Source of the DNA: Clostridium frigoris
Lineage (GTDB): Bacteria; Bacillota; Clostridia; Clostridiales; Clostridiaceae
Direction of reading: 5' to 3'
NCBI RefSeq assembly: GCF_018861865.1
Contig: NZ_JAHLDV010000007.1
Coordinates: forward strand, 1-64,000
DNA length: 64,000 nucleotides
Position 1 is the stretch's first letter. Each line of letters opens with the position of its first letter. Under the pieces are notes generated by a model, which did no database searches, had not been told where the DNA came from, and worked only from the letters and a program-made list of their open reading frames with translations. A program made the position numbers and the translations under genes. This document shows, piece by piece, positions 36,959 through 46,303 of this stretch.

Positions 36959-37785
36959 ATGGAAGTATGGTGTGTTGAAAGTGATAATTTTACTAATACC
37001 GATTTAAATTTTTATGATTGTGGAGAAGAGGTATGTTCAAGTGGATATTTTTGGGGTCCTGTAGCTAGAAATCATTTTATAATACATTTTATACTTAGCG
37101 GAAAAGGTACTTTTAAATGTGGTAAAAAACAATATGCTTTAGAAGCTGGAGATGCATTTGTTATTTGCCCCGATCATATTACATATTACGAAGCAGATAT
37201 AAAGGACCCTTGGCATTATCTTTGGGTTGGTTTTAATGGAGTAAAAGTGCCAAAAATCATACACAATGCAGGTCTTAGCTATGATAACCCAATATTTTAT
37301 TATGATAGTGACAACTATTTTAAAGATATGATACAAAAAATGGCCAGCTTCACCAAATTTTCTTTAGAAACTGACTTATCTAGATTAGCTTATTTATATA
37401 TGTTTCTTGCTAAATTAATCGAAATAGCACCTAAACCAAATACAGTTACCCTTTATAAGTCAAGCATAGAACAATATGTAAAAAATGCTATAGATTATAT
37501 TGAAGTGAATTTTTGTTATAACATTAGTGTAAACAGCTTGGCTGAATACATCGGTATAAGTCGAAAATATTTATGTACCATCTTTAAAACCACTTTAGGA
37601 CAACCCCTATTGAATATATTATAAAAATACGTATGGAAAAAGCATGTCACTTTTTAACAAATCATGATTTATCAATAGCTCAAGTATCTACTTCTGTCGG
37701 ATACTCTGATCAATTTGTTTTTTCAAAGCAATTTAAAAAAATCATAGGACAATGTCCTTCATATTATAGAAGTAACCATCAGTGA
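36959..37785 (+). pseudogene. AraC-family regulator interrupted by a frameshift
   Basis: An AraC/XylS regulator with an N-terminal cupin sugar-sensing domain (HFILSGKGTFKCGKKQYALEAGD) and two C-terminal helix-turn-helices. The reading frame breaks near 37604-37607, a run of four C inside the second half of the DNA-binding domain. Adding one base restores a full match (PIEYIIKIRMEKAC onward) to the TGA at 37783-37785. Without the correction the product loses the second helix-turn-helix. ATG at 36959 follows AAAGGA at nine bases. It is divergent from the GH36 gene, which it would be expected to activate. Sequencing error, true mutation and phase variation are all possible. Confidence 0.8.
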
Positions 37786-37857
37786 ACGTGTTATAATTAA
37801 AATCCTAGTTCACAAAATCAAAAGTGAAATCTAGGATTTAATCTCTGTATACTTACA

Positions 37858-38199
37858 CTACTCTTTAATCTCATTCTCATTATGTTTCTTATCTTCTAAG
37901 CCCTCAAGTGCTTTCTCCATAGCCATTCCTACATCCCCTACAACTTCATCTCCGAATTCTTCTAATGTATGTTTAATTTCATCTCTCTTAATGTTTATAT
38001 CTTCATTACCATTTTTATAATCACCATTAATCGTAGCCTCTTTTTTCTCATCTAAATGACTTTGAGCTAATAACCTTGTAGCAAATCCTCCTATTGCAAT
38101 ACCTATAACTGAAAAGATTGCAATACCTTTTACCAAGGTTACCTTTTGCTTTTTTTGTTTATATTTATTGATTTTTGAAAATGTTCTTAAATAATTCAT
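37858..38199 (-). CDS. Small single-span membrane protein, unknown function
   Basis: A 113-residue protein I do not recognise. A basic N-terminus (KINKYKQKKQK) is followed by one hydrophobic span at about residues 22-45 and a charged, probably helical C-terminal region rich in glutamate and lysine. The basic start predicts that the C-terminal part is outside the membrane. An AGGAGG ribosome site gives a firm start. Neighbours are unrelated and point in other directions, so it is probably monocistronic. The layout recalls YtxH-type proteins, but no motif confirms this. Confidence 0.6.
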   Translation of the reverse strand: MNYLRTFSKINKYKQKKQKVTLVKGIAIFSVIGIAIGGFATRLLAQSHLDEKKEATINGDYKNGNEDINIKRDEIKHTLEEFGDEVVGDVGMAMEKALEGLEDKKHNENEIKE

Positions 38200-38493
38200 A
38201 ATAATCCTCCTAATAAAATTAATATTTTACAACATTTATTATATTGTTTCCCATTACTATAAAAAAATTCTACTTAATTGAATGTCACTATATTGCATAT
38301 TTTTAATAAATAATATATACAAAGCTTTCTATAAAAAATATAATATCTCTATACTTTTTCATTTACACTTAACTATCATTTTCTTATTATTAGTTGTTAT
38401 TATAATACATATTCTGTTATAATAAATTTGGTAGATATAATTTGTAGTATTATGTCTATAATTATTGTTACGTAATGGAAAGAAGGTTTATAA

Positions 38494-39981
38494 ATGCAAT
38501 TTACTTCAATAAAGTTTTTAATATTTTTTCTAATTGTTTCTGTTTTATATTATATAATTCCACATAAATTTCGATGGGTTTGGCTGTTAATATGCAGTTA
38601 TTTCTTTTATATGGTTTTAAATCCCAAATATGCAATATTAATAGCTACATCAACTATCATCACATATTTAAGTGGTTTGTTAATTGAAAATGCAAATAAA
38701 ATAAGCAATAAAAAAAAATCTACTCAAATTAAAAAATTGTGGGTGTTTGCAAGTTTTTCTAGTAATTTAGGTATCTTATTTTTGTTCAAATATTATAATT
38801 TTTTCAATGATAGTTTATCGCGATTACTCCATTTGTTTAACATCTCAAATCAGGCTCCATCTTTTGAATATTTGCTACCTTTGGGTATATCGTTTTATAC
38901 CCTTCAAGCCCTTAGCTATACTGTAGATGTTTATAGAAAAGATGTTCCCGCTGAGAAAAACATAGGAAAATACGCACTATTTGTATCATTCTTCCCTTCA
39001 ATAGTTGCCGGTCCTATTGAAAAATCAAAGAATATGTTACATCAATTTGATGAAAAACATACTCTTAATTATGATAATATTAAAAACGGTCTATTGCTAA
39101 TGTTATGGGGTGTCTTCGTTAAGATAGTAATATCAGATAGATTAGCTGTACTTGTTAATACTGTATACAATAACCCCAATCATTATAAGGGTTTTACAAC
39201 TTTTATAGCAACATTGTTTTTCACTTTTCAAATTTATTGTGATTTTATGTCTTATTCAGATATAGCAAGAGGTGCTGCAGAGGTCCTAGGCTTTAAGGTA
39301 ACAAACAATTTTCAGCAACCTTATTTGTCAAAATCAATCAAGGAGTTTTGGAGCCGTTGGCACATATCACTAACTAGCTGGTTTAAGGATTATTTATATT
39401 TCCCATTAGGTGGAAATAGACGCGGTAAATATAGAGCTCTTTGTAATATTATGATAGTGTTCCTAGTTAGCGGTTTATGGCATGGAGCTACCTTTAATTT
39501 TATTATTTGGGGTGGACTTCACGGACTTTATCAAATTATAGAAAATATTACTAAACACTTCAAGAAACGAGTAATAAAGACTTTTAACATTAAAACAGAA
39601 GTATTTAGTTTCAAATTCATTCAGGTATTTATAACCTTTATGCTTGTGAATTTCGCTTGGATATTTTTTAAAGCTAGTTCATTATCAACTGCTATAACAA
39701 TAATTAGAAACGTCTTTTATTTTAATCCTTGGGTACTTCTTAATGGCTCTATTTTTGAACTTGGATTAGATCTAAAAGATTTTTCAATTGCACTTGTTGG
39801 TATACTTCTAGTTCTAACCATAGATATATTGAGACGAACAAAAAATCTACGAACTAGTCTAGCAAATCAAAACATAATGTTTAGATGGGTAACATATGTA
39901 GGTGCTGTTGCAGTCATTCTAATCTTTGGGTTGTATGGTCCTGGATATAGCATGCAGCAGTTTATCTATTCACAATTTTAG
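38494..39981 (+). CDS. MBOAT-family O-acyltransferase (AlgI/DltB-like)
   Basis: A 495-residue multi-span membrane acyltransferase. The conserved WSRWHISLTSWFKDYLYFPLG segment and the catalytic-histidine segment SGLWHGATFNFIIWGGLHG (about residues 325-345) are intact. AlgI-type MBOATs pass acetyl groups across the membrane for O-acetylation of exopolysaccharides or wall polymers. The next gene, 11 bases downstream, encodes the expected extracytoplasmic SGNH-type partner. DltB (D-alanylation) is the alternative, but no dltA, dltC or dltD is here. The ~290-base AT-rich region upstream holds no supportable gene. Confidence 0.88.
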   Translation: MQFTSIKFLIFFLIVSVLYYIIPHKFRWVWLLICSYFFYMVLNPKYAILIATSTIITYLSGLLIENANKISNKKKSTQIKKLWVFASFSSNLGILFLFKYYNFFNDSLSRLLHLFNISNQAPSFEYLLPLGISFYTLQALSYTVDVYRKDVPAEKNIGKYALFVSFFPSIVAGPIEKSKNMLHQFDEKHTLNYDNIKNGLLLMLWGVFVKIVISDRLAVLVNTVYNNPNHYKGFTTFIATLFFTFQIYCDFMSYSDIARGAAEVLGFKVTNNFQQPYLSKSIKEFWSRWHISLTSWFKDYLYFPLGGNRRGKYRALCNIMIVFLVSGLWHGATFNFIIWGGLHGLYQIIENITKHFKKRVIKTFNIKTEVFSFKFIQVFITFMLVNFAWIFFKASSLSTAITIIRNVFYFNPWVLLNGSIFELGLDLKDFSIALVGILLVLTIDILRRTKNLRTSLANQNIMFRWVTYVGAVAVILIFGLYGPGYSMQQFIYSQF

Positions 39982-39992
39982 GAGGAACTTGC

Positions 39993-41447
39993 ATGCTTAA
40001 AAAATTATTTTTAAAAGGGGTTAGTTTTGTAATTATATTATTACTACTTATTATAACCCTTAATTACGTTTTTATTATAAAGACAAATCATCGTGCTAAA
40101 CTTACGCAAGGGTTATATACTAATACAGGCGATTCATTTGATGTTGTGTTATTAGGTTCAAGCCATATGGATGCTTTAATAAATCCTAACGTATTATGGA
40201 AACAGTTTGGAATAACAAGCTTTGACTATGCTACTGGAGGCCAACCAATAGATGTGACCTACTATTTATTAAAAGAAGTTTTGAAAAAGCATAACAATCC
40301 AGTTGTAGTAGTTGATTTATATTATTTAGGTTCAACTTCTAAATTTGGTGATGAGGGTTATATAAGGACAGCTTTGGATAACGTTAAGTTTTCTATGAAT
40401 AAGATACAAGCTATTCTTAACACTACACCAAGGGACCAGTGGCTCAATTATCTTTTTCCTATTTTTAAATATCATGATCGTTGGAAAGAACTAACAGAAA
40501 CAGATTTTAATTTTGATACTGATGAAACTTATTATAGAAAAGGATTTAATGCTAGTCACGCCTTATACGGCAAAGAAAACACTTCAAATTCTGAAACTAC
40601 GGAAACCGTAGCTCTTCCACCTAAAACTGAAGAATATTTGAATAAAATGATTGCTTTATCTAAAAAGGAAAAATTCAAATTGATTTTCACCAATGCTCCA
40701 CATGATTATAGTCAAACATCTGGATCAAAAGTTTGGACTGCCCAACCTGCCGAAATGTTTAATAAGGTAGCAGAAATCTCAAAAGTAAGTAATATTCGAT
40801 TTATTGATTATAACAAAATAACAAAGGAATTAGGATTTAACTTTAAAAAAGATATGGCAAACATTGGTCACTTAAATATCTTTGGTTCGGAAAAAGCAAC
40901 ATCGTATTTAGGAAAATATTTGAAAACAAATTATAAATTAACAGATCATCGTAATGATGAAAAGTATAAAAAATGGAATTCTGATTATATTCTTTATTCT
41001 CGCTCTGAAAAAGCTATAGACATCACTAATGAAACAAATATTAAAAACTATATTTCATTAATAAAAGATAAAAATTATGTTATAATGGCTACCTCAAATG
41101 AAGATATTTCAAAAAATATTGTTATAAAAGATTCATTAACTTTATTAGGCTTAAAATCTTTCACTAAAAATAATATTGTTTCTAATTACCTTGGTATTAT
41201 CAATAATAACAAAGTAGAATCAGAAACATTTAGCCAGTCTAAATTATCCAAAAATTTTACACTTGATAAAGATACTAATTTTAAAATCACAACACAAAGT
41301 ACTGATAAAAATATGCCAAGTATAGTTACAAAAGGAGTTGAAACTCTAAATAAACACACTGGATTAAATATAGTGGTATATGATAAATCACTTAAGAAAA
41401 TTATAGATACTATTTATTTAGATTCAACCGGTGTAATTAAAAGATAA
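39993..41447 (+). CDS. Membrane-anchored SGNH-like protein, AlgX/AlgJ-type partner of MBOAT
   Basis: A 484-residue protein with an N-terminal membrane anchor (residues about 10-30) and an extracytoplasmic body. The nucleophile block appears as LLGSSHMDA near residue 55, and a candidate Asp/His block is DMANIGHLN near 290, the SGNH-hydrolase pattern found in AlgJ/AlgX-type O-acetyltransferases. About 150 residues of unassigned sequence follow. Tight linkage to the MBOAT gene and a GGAGG ribosome site suggest one two-gene unit: the MBOAT exports acetyl groups and this protein transfers them to a glycan. The polymer is unknown, and no polysaccharide synthase is adjacent. Confidence 0.7.
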   Translation: MLKKLFLKGVSFVIILLLLIITLNYVFIIKTNHRAKLTQGLYTNTGDSFDVVLLGSSHMDALINPNVLWKQFGITSFDYATGGQPIDVTYYLLKEVLKKHNNPVVVVDLYYLGSTSKFGDEGYIRTALDNVKFSMNKIQAILNTTPRDQWLNYLFPIFKYHDRWKELTETDFNFDTDETYYRKGFNASHALYGKENTSNSETTETVALPPKTEEYLNKMIALSKKEKFKLIFTNAPHDYSQTSGSKVWTAQPAEMFNKVAEISKVSNIRFIDYNKITKELGFNFKKDMANIGHLNIFGSEKATSYLGKYLKTNYKLTDHRNDEKYKKWNSDYILYSRSEKAIDITNETNIKNYISLIKDKNYVIMATSNEDISKNIVIKDSLTLLGLKSFTKNNIVSNYLGIINNNKVESETFSQSKLSKNFTLDKDTNFKITTQSTDKNMPSIVTKGVETLNKHTGLNIVVYDKSLKKIIDTIYLDSTGVIKR

Positions 41448-41477
41448 CAAATCAATTTTTATAGTTATTTTCTATAT

Positions 41478-41517
41478 AAAAAGGAAAGCCTAGTTTATGT
41501 CATAGGCTTTCCTTTTT
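41478..41517 (+). terminator. Terminator after the O-acetylation pair
   Basis: A perfect 15-bp stem (41478-41492, 41503-41517; AAAAAGGAAAGCCTA and its complement) ends in a T-run 30 bases after the stop. Confidence 0.9.
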
Positions 41518-41662
41518 AATTTATAACAAATGTATATTATTTGCGTATATCTACCATACTTATATTAAATCATCTCCTGAGTCGTTACAATAGCGATTTA
41601 GAAGATGCATTAATGACTTTAGAAGGACATTTATATTTCCACTGAAGTTTTGTTTTTTAATA

Positions 41663-41700
41663 GGGTAGTAACTCCCACTTATAGAAGTGGTAACCTTACC
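41663..41700. repeat. Two-tier hairpin before the deacetylase gene
   Basis: CCACTT-ATAG-AAGTGG (41675-41690) sits inside a looser outer pairing (GGTAG.../...CTTACC). The shape recalls the subterminal hairpins of IS200/IS605-type elements, but no transposase frame is convincing nearby. The rest of the 41521-41741 gap shows nothing I can support. Confidence 0.3.
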
Positions 41701-41741
41701 TTCTCAAATGTCGTTAAAATAAATATAAAATGGGGGATATT

Positions 41742-42578
41742 ATGAGTTTACATAAAAAAGCGTCATTACTATCTTTAATTGCCATTTTAATAGGAGTTAT
41801 AGTTCTACTCTATCAGTTTACTGGTTTAGTTATATATAAAGAAAAAAATAGTATAACTACACCAAAGACAACAAAAGATGTCTTTGTACAAAAATCAAAT
41901 GATTCGGTTAAAAATAAAAAAATACCAATCTTAATGTATCACTCTATTAGTTACGAAAAAGATAATATATTAAAGGTTCCTAAAGAAAAATTTAGAAACC
42001 AAATGAAATATCTTAAAGATAATAATTATACAACATTAACATTAGATAAGCTTTATAGCTATATGAAGACAGGTCAAAACTTACCTAGTAAACCCATAGT
42101 GATAACCTTTGATGATGGTTACAAAGACAACTATACTAATGCATATCCTATATTAAAGGAATTCAAACAAAAAGCTACTATATTTGTAATTAGTAATACT
42201 ATTGATCATGAAAAAAATTATTTAACTTCCACTGAAATAAAATTAATGGACTCCAATAATATAAAAATAGAAAGTCATACCTCGTCTCATGAACACTTAG
42301 ATAAAATATCATATGCAGATAATATAAATACGATGAAAAATTCAAAAATTAAATTAGAAAAAATATTAAAAAGAAAAATAAACTACATAACATATCCTTA
42401 CGGTGAATTTACATCTAATACTATAAAAGCTGCAAAACAATCAGGTTATAAATTAGCTTTTTCAACTGGATTTGGCTTAATAGATAAAAATGATAACATT
42501 TATTCTTTAGGAAGAATTTTTGTTAATTCAAACTTTAATCTTGAACAATTTAAAGCAAAATTAACTATCCAAAATTAA
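41742..42578 (+). CDS. Polysaccharide deacetylase (CE4 family)
   Basis: A 278-residue membrane-anchored deacetylase. One N-terminal span (about residues 8-30) is followed by a NodB-type domain. The catalytic motifs are TFDDGY, with the base and metal aspartates, HTSSHEHL, with the two metal histidines, and YPYGEF. It removes acetyl groups from cell-surface glycans such as peptidoglycan or poly-N-acetylglucosamine. The ATG at 41742 follows GGGGGA. The in-frame ATG at 41730 overlaps that site. It follows the O-acetylation genes but after a terminator, so co-regulation is uncertain. Confidence 0.9.
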   Translation: MSLHKKASLLSLIAILIGVIVLLYQFTGLVIYKEKNSITTPKTTKDVFVQKSNDSVKNKKIPILMYHSISYEKDNILKVPKEKFRNQMKYLKDNNYTTLTLDKLYSYMKTGQNLPSKPIVITFDDGYKDNYTNAYPILKEFKQKATIFVISNTIDHEKNYLTSTEIKLMDSNNIKIESHTSSHEHLDKISYADNINTMKNSKIKLEKILKRKINYITYPYGEFTSNTIKAAKQSGYKLAFSTGFGLIDKNDNIYSLGRIFVNSNFNLEQFKAKLTIQN

Positions 42579-42637
42579 CTTTTATATATAAACCTAAATG
42601 TTAATCTATAATAAAGCCATTATATTTTGTATTACTA

Positions 42638-43492
42638 TTAAGTTGGCGACCTACCTTTCCTATACTGCATAGGAGCGCAGCCTTTTAAATTTTTAAATAC
42701 TCGATTGAAAGTTTTAATGCTATTAAAACCTGACTTATATGCAACTTCAGTAATAGAGTCCTTTTCCTCCATAAGATGCCATTCTGCTTTAGTTATTCTA
42801 AAATTATTTAAATAATCGACAAATGTAACTCCTGTGTTTTCCTTGAAAAATCTTGTAAAATAATATAGACTGAATCCAGCTACTTTCGAAATTTGTTCTA
42901 AGTTAATATTTGTTTGATAGTATTTATCCACATATTGAAATACCTTATCCAGCTTTTGAAGTTTTTCCATTTGACGACTTTCAGCTTCAGCTGAATACTC
43001 ACATTTAGGTAAATATCTAATTAATATTCCAGCCAAGTCGTAAAGTCTAGCTTTCATAATAAGCTTATAACCTTCTTTTTCAGCAATATTTTCATTAATA
43101 AGCTGCTGAATTTGTTTTTCCATGAGGCTGTGAATCTCAGTACCAGGAGTAAGATATTTAGAATGAGTAAACATTGGTCTTATAGTTCTAATATCCTTTG
43201 CCCCAGAAAGAAACGCATCATAGATAGACATTCTAAACTGTATTACTGCTCTATTGCTTGGTTGCATTTCTTTTAAAAAAAAATGTACCTCACCAGGACC
43301 TATTATTAAAACATCTCTTACTTTAAGATGATATAAATCATTACTTATACCTACTTTAACACTTCCCTCTATAAGATAAATAATTTCAATATCTTCATGC
43401 CAGTGATGAGGTGTGCTATCAACACCATTATTTAAAAATAATCTAAATGGAAAATCCGGTTCGAGTACTGTTTTTTCGAAACTACCCCTCAT
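42638..43492 (-). CDS. AraC-family regulator with cupin sensor domain
   Basis: A 284-residue regulator. The N-terminal cupin domain contains HHWHEDIEIIYLIEG. The C-terminal part carries two helix-turn-helices ending in the AraC signature GFNSIKTFNRVFK and CAPMQYRK. It is the last gene of a minus-strand cluster of two dehydrogenases and two TIM-barrel proteins, 58 bases after the preceding stop, and probably controls that cluster in response to its sugar. A GGAGG ribosome site fixes the start. Unlike the AraC gene at 36.9 kb, this one is intact. Confidence 0.9.
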   Translation of the reverse strand: MRGSFEKTVLEPDFPFRLFLNNGVDSTPHHWHEDIEIIYLIEGSVKVGISNDLYHLKVRDVLIIGPGEVHFFLKEMQPSNRAVIQFRMSIYDAFLSGAKDIRTIRPMFTHSKYLTPGTEIHSLMEKQIQQLINENIAEKEGYKLIMKARLYDLAGILIRYLPKCEYSAEAESRQMEKLQKLDKVFQYVDKYYQTNINLEQISKVAGFSLYYFTRFFKENTGVTFVDYLNNFRITKAEWHLMEEKDSITEVAYKSGFNSIKTFNRVFKNLKGCAPMQYRKGRSPT

Positions 43493-43550
43493 AATTTCCT
43501 CCTATGTTCATAAAACATTTTAAGCTTTCTATGCTTTAACAATTTATTTA

Positions 43551-44579
43551 TTACAACTTAATTCTAACTCTTTTTTTGCCTGATTCATATATTGCACATA
43601 TCATTTTTTGCGTTTTTATTGCATCATCTCCAGTTATATCAGGTTTCAACCCCGCACTAATAGATGCATAATAATTCTTTATCTGTTTCGTATGGCTTGT
43701 TCCCCAGTACCCCTTTGCTCCATTACCATAATCAAAAGTATCATCTGGATTATTATCTGCAATTAACTCTCTACCGTCTTTAAATTTTATATCAGCCCTA
43801 TCCCCTACCATATTAACCATACCTTTTTCACAATGAAGCTCAATTTTTACAGGTGCATCATAAGTATAATAATTAATGGCATGAAACGCAGTTACTATTC
43901 CGTTTTTATATTTAATAACCCCCTCAGCAGAATCTTCAACCTGAATAATTTTATGAGCTCTATTACTTATATTTGCATCTATATAATCGATGTCACTATC
44001 TACAAACCATCTCATAAGGTCCATAGTGTGAATAGCTTGGTCTATTATAACTCCACCTCCTTCCATGTCCCATGTGCCCTTCCAATCACTATTGCCATAA
44101 TACTCATCTGTTCGTTTCCAAGTGACTTCAAGTTTTCCTCCTAATATTTCACCAAGTTCTCCTGATTCCAGAGTCTTTTTTATAAGTTGTGAACCAGGAT
44201 TGTATCTATTTTGAAATATAACTCCTAATGTAACATTGTTATCCTTAGCAGTTTCAATCATAGATTCTGCATCTGATAGTTTTATAGACATAGGTTTCTC
44301 AGTTAATATATGTTTACCAAGTTTTGAAGCGTATATTGCAACCTGCGCATGAAGGAAATGCGGAAGACATATATGCACTACATCAATATCTTCCTTTGAA
44401 AGCATTTCTTTATAGTCAGTATAATAATTACAATTATATTTATCAGCTTTAGCCTTTGCCCTTTCCTCTTTAATATCACAAACTGCAATAATCTTTGCAT
44501 TTTCAACTTCTTTTATAGATTGAGCATGCATAGGAAATATATTCCCACATCCAATAATAGCTACTTTTAATATTTTCAT
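43551..44579 (-). CDS. Gfo/Idh/MocA-family oxidoreductase
   Basis: A 342-residue NAD(P)-dependent sugar dehydrogenase. The N-terminal Rossmann motif is GCGNI (about residues 10-14). The EKPMS motif holds the catalytic lysine near residue 95, and the GGGVIIDQAIHTMDLM segment contributes the active-site histidine. Such enzymes oxidise or reduce sugar hydroxyls, often at C3, or inositol. It is the fourth gene of a five-gene transcript and overlaps nothing, with a 21-base gap before it. Substrate is not evident. Confidence 0.9.
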   Translation of the reverse strand: MKILKVAIIGCGNIFPMHAQSIKEVENAKIIAVCDIKEERAKAKADKYNCNYYTDYKEMLSKEDIDVVHICLPHFLHAQVAIYASKLGKHILTEKPMSIKLSDAESMIETAKDNNVTLGVIFQNRYNPGSQLIKKTLESGELGEILGGKLEVTWKRTDEYYGNSDWKGTWDMEGGGVIIDQAIHTMDLMRWFVDSDIDYIDANISNRAHKIIQVEDSAEGVIKYKNGIVTAFHAINYYTYDAPVKIELHCEKGMVNMVGDRADIKFKDGRELIADNNPDDTFDYGNGAKGYWGTSHTKQIKNYYASISAGLKPDITGDDAIKTQKMICAIYESGKKRVRIKL

Positions 44580-44600
44580 ATCAACATCTCCTAAATAACT

Positions 44601-45524
44601 CTATATTAATTTTTCAAGATAATCTATTCCAAGTTGTAGTCCTTCTTTAACCTTTTCTTCACTACCTTCATAAAGAGGATCCTCATGTTCTATACTTACT
44701 ACGTCGTCATATCCAATTTCTTTTAGTTCATTAATTAACTTTTCCCAATTAATGTCTCCAAGACCAGGCATTCTGTATCTCCAATATCCAAAATCCTCAT
44801 TATCTACATTTAACTGTTTATCAAATATTCCATAAGTTCTTAATTTATCTTCAAACACTTCAGCGTCCTTTGCATGCACATGAAATATTCTATTCTTAAA
44901 TTCCTTTACTGGGGTTATATAGTCAATTAGCATTGCATGTAAATGGGACGGATCATAATTTAATCCAAAATTCTTATTTGGAACTCTTCTAAACATTTCT
45001 CTCCATAGCTCTGGTGTAAATGAAATAGTTCCTGGTACTCCTTTTTCTTGCCATCCGTTCATTTGACAATTTTCAATTACTACCTTTACCCCCCTATCCT
45101 CTGCATATTTAACCAAATCTTTAAATACCACTTCAAATTCATCGAAGTTTTCCTCTAAAGACTTATCTATATTTTTCCCAATAAATGTTCCAACAGATGA
45201 TACACCTAATAACACAGCCGCATCAACACATTTTTTAAAATGATTGTTTATGAATTTTCTTTTTTTAGGATCTCTATCTAAATTATTATCATAATAAGCA
45301 ATTGAAGATATTGTAAGTCCATATTCTTTAAAATATAATTTTATTTCTTCCGCTTCAGCCTTTGTAAAATTAGCAACATCTATCTCACTTCCTGAATAAT
45401 CACGACTATTAGTCCTTGGCCAACAAGAAAGTTCTAAAGCTTTAAATCCATGCTCACTTGCCCACTTTGCTTTCTCCTTTAGTGGAATCCCACCAAGACA
45501 ACCAGTTAATAATCCTATATACAT
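44601..45524 (-). CDS. Sugar-phosphate isomerase/epimerase-like TIM barrel
   Basis: A 307-residue xylose-isomerase-like TIM barrel. Metal-ligand segments are visible: VVIENCQMNG, NYDPSHLHAM, FHVHAKDAE and VSIEHEDP, which together give the Glu-Asp-His-Glu site of this family. Members act as epimerases, isomerases or, in oxidised-glycoside pathways, as lyases on 3-keto sugars. ATG at 45524 follows AGGAGG by nine bases. It begins one base after the stop of the homologous gene upstream, so the two are translationally coupled. It is only distantly similar to that neighbour. Confidence 0.87.
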   Translation of the reverse strand: MYIGLLTGCLGGIPLKEKAKWASEHGFKALELSCWPRTNSRDYSGSEIDVANFTKAEAEEIKLYFKEYGLTISSIAYYDNNLDRDPKKRKFINNHFKKCVDAAVLLGVSSVGTFIGKNIDKSLEENFDEFEVVFKDLVKYAEDRGVKVVIENCQMNGWQEKGVPGTISFTPELWREMFRRVPNKNFGLNYDPSHLHAMLIDYITPVKEFKNRIFHVHAKDAEVFEDKLRTYGIFDKQLNVDNEDFGYWRYRMPGLGDINWEKLINELKEIGYDDVVSIEHEDPLYEGSEEKVKEGLQLGIDYLEKLI

Positions 45525-45525
45525 A

Positions 45526-46281
45526 TTAAATTCCCTCCTCAACTAATTTCTTTAAATTTTTAAATCCTATTTCTACACTCTCAAAGGTTGGTTTGTTAAA
45601 AAATTCTTGTTCAACAATAAGCCATTTAGCACCTTGTTCTTCTGATTCCATTATTATAGATTTAATATCTATAATCCCATTTCCAACTTCAGTTGAACGT
45701 TTTTCCCCATTTACTATTTCCATATCTTTTATATGAATAAGATCACAACGACCTGAATGTTTTTTTATATATTCAACTGGGTCGAGCCCTGCATATTTCA
45801 CCCAATAGGTATCTATTTCGGCTTTCACAAGTTTAGCATTAGTTTCTTTATATATAATGTCTAATCCATATTCTCCGTTAAACTTTTGAAATTCATGTCC
45901 ATGATTATGATAACCTAGAAATATTCCCTTTTCACTGCACTTTATGGCTAAAATATTAAGTGTTTCCGCCATCTTCTCATAATCCTCCTTATTTTTATAT
46001 GTAGCATAAGGACATATTATATAAGGATTACCGATTTCTAAACTATATTCTATAACTTTATCAATATTATTTGTTAATTCATCTAAACTAACATGACTTC
46101 CACAAACTTTAAGATCCAGTTCTTCAAGCAAAGCTTTAATCTTTGAACTTGATAAACCACCGTATCCAGCAAATTCTACCCCCTTATACCCTATTTGGGA
46201 TACTTTCTTTAATGCAAGTGAAAAGTTTTTTTCTGTTTCATCTTTAATACTATATAATTGAAGTGCTATTGGTAAACTCAT
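45526..46281 (-). CDS. Sugar-phosphate isomerase/epimerase-like TIM barrel
   Basis: A 251-residue xylose-isomerase-like TIM barrel with candidate metal ligands in LGYHNHGHEF, KAEIDTYW, LIHIKDME and LIVEQEFF. It is close to the group of small sugar isomerases/epimerases often paired with Gfo/Idh/MocA dehydrogenases, which include 3-keto-glycoside lyases. It lies 22 bases after one such dehydrogenase and one base before a second TIM-barrel gene. The ribosome site (GGTTGGTG) is weaker than those of its neighbours. Confidence 0.87.
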   Translation of the reverse strand: MSLPIALQLYSIKDETEKNFSLALKKVSQIGYKGVEFAGYGGLSSSKIKALLEELDLKVCGSHVSLDELTNNIDKVIEYSLEIGNPYIICPYATYKNKEDYEKMAETLNILAIKCSEKGIFLGYHNHGHEFQKFNGEYGLDIIYKETNAKLVKAEIDTYWVKYAGLDPVEYIKKHSGRCDLIHIKDMEIVNGEKRSTEVGNGIIDIKSIIMESEEQGAKWLIVEQEFFNKPTFESVEIGFKNLKKLVEEGI

Positions 46282-46303
46282 AATTTACACCAACCTTTAT
46301 TTG

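Noticed and set aside
41521-41650. Possible coding remnant upstream of the deacetylase (frame ending at a TGA near 41644)
   Set aside because: It has no start with a ribosome site and no family resemblance, and such frames are expected by chance at this base composition.
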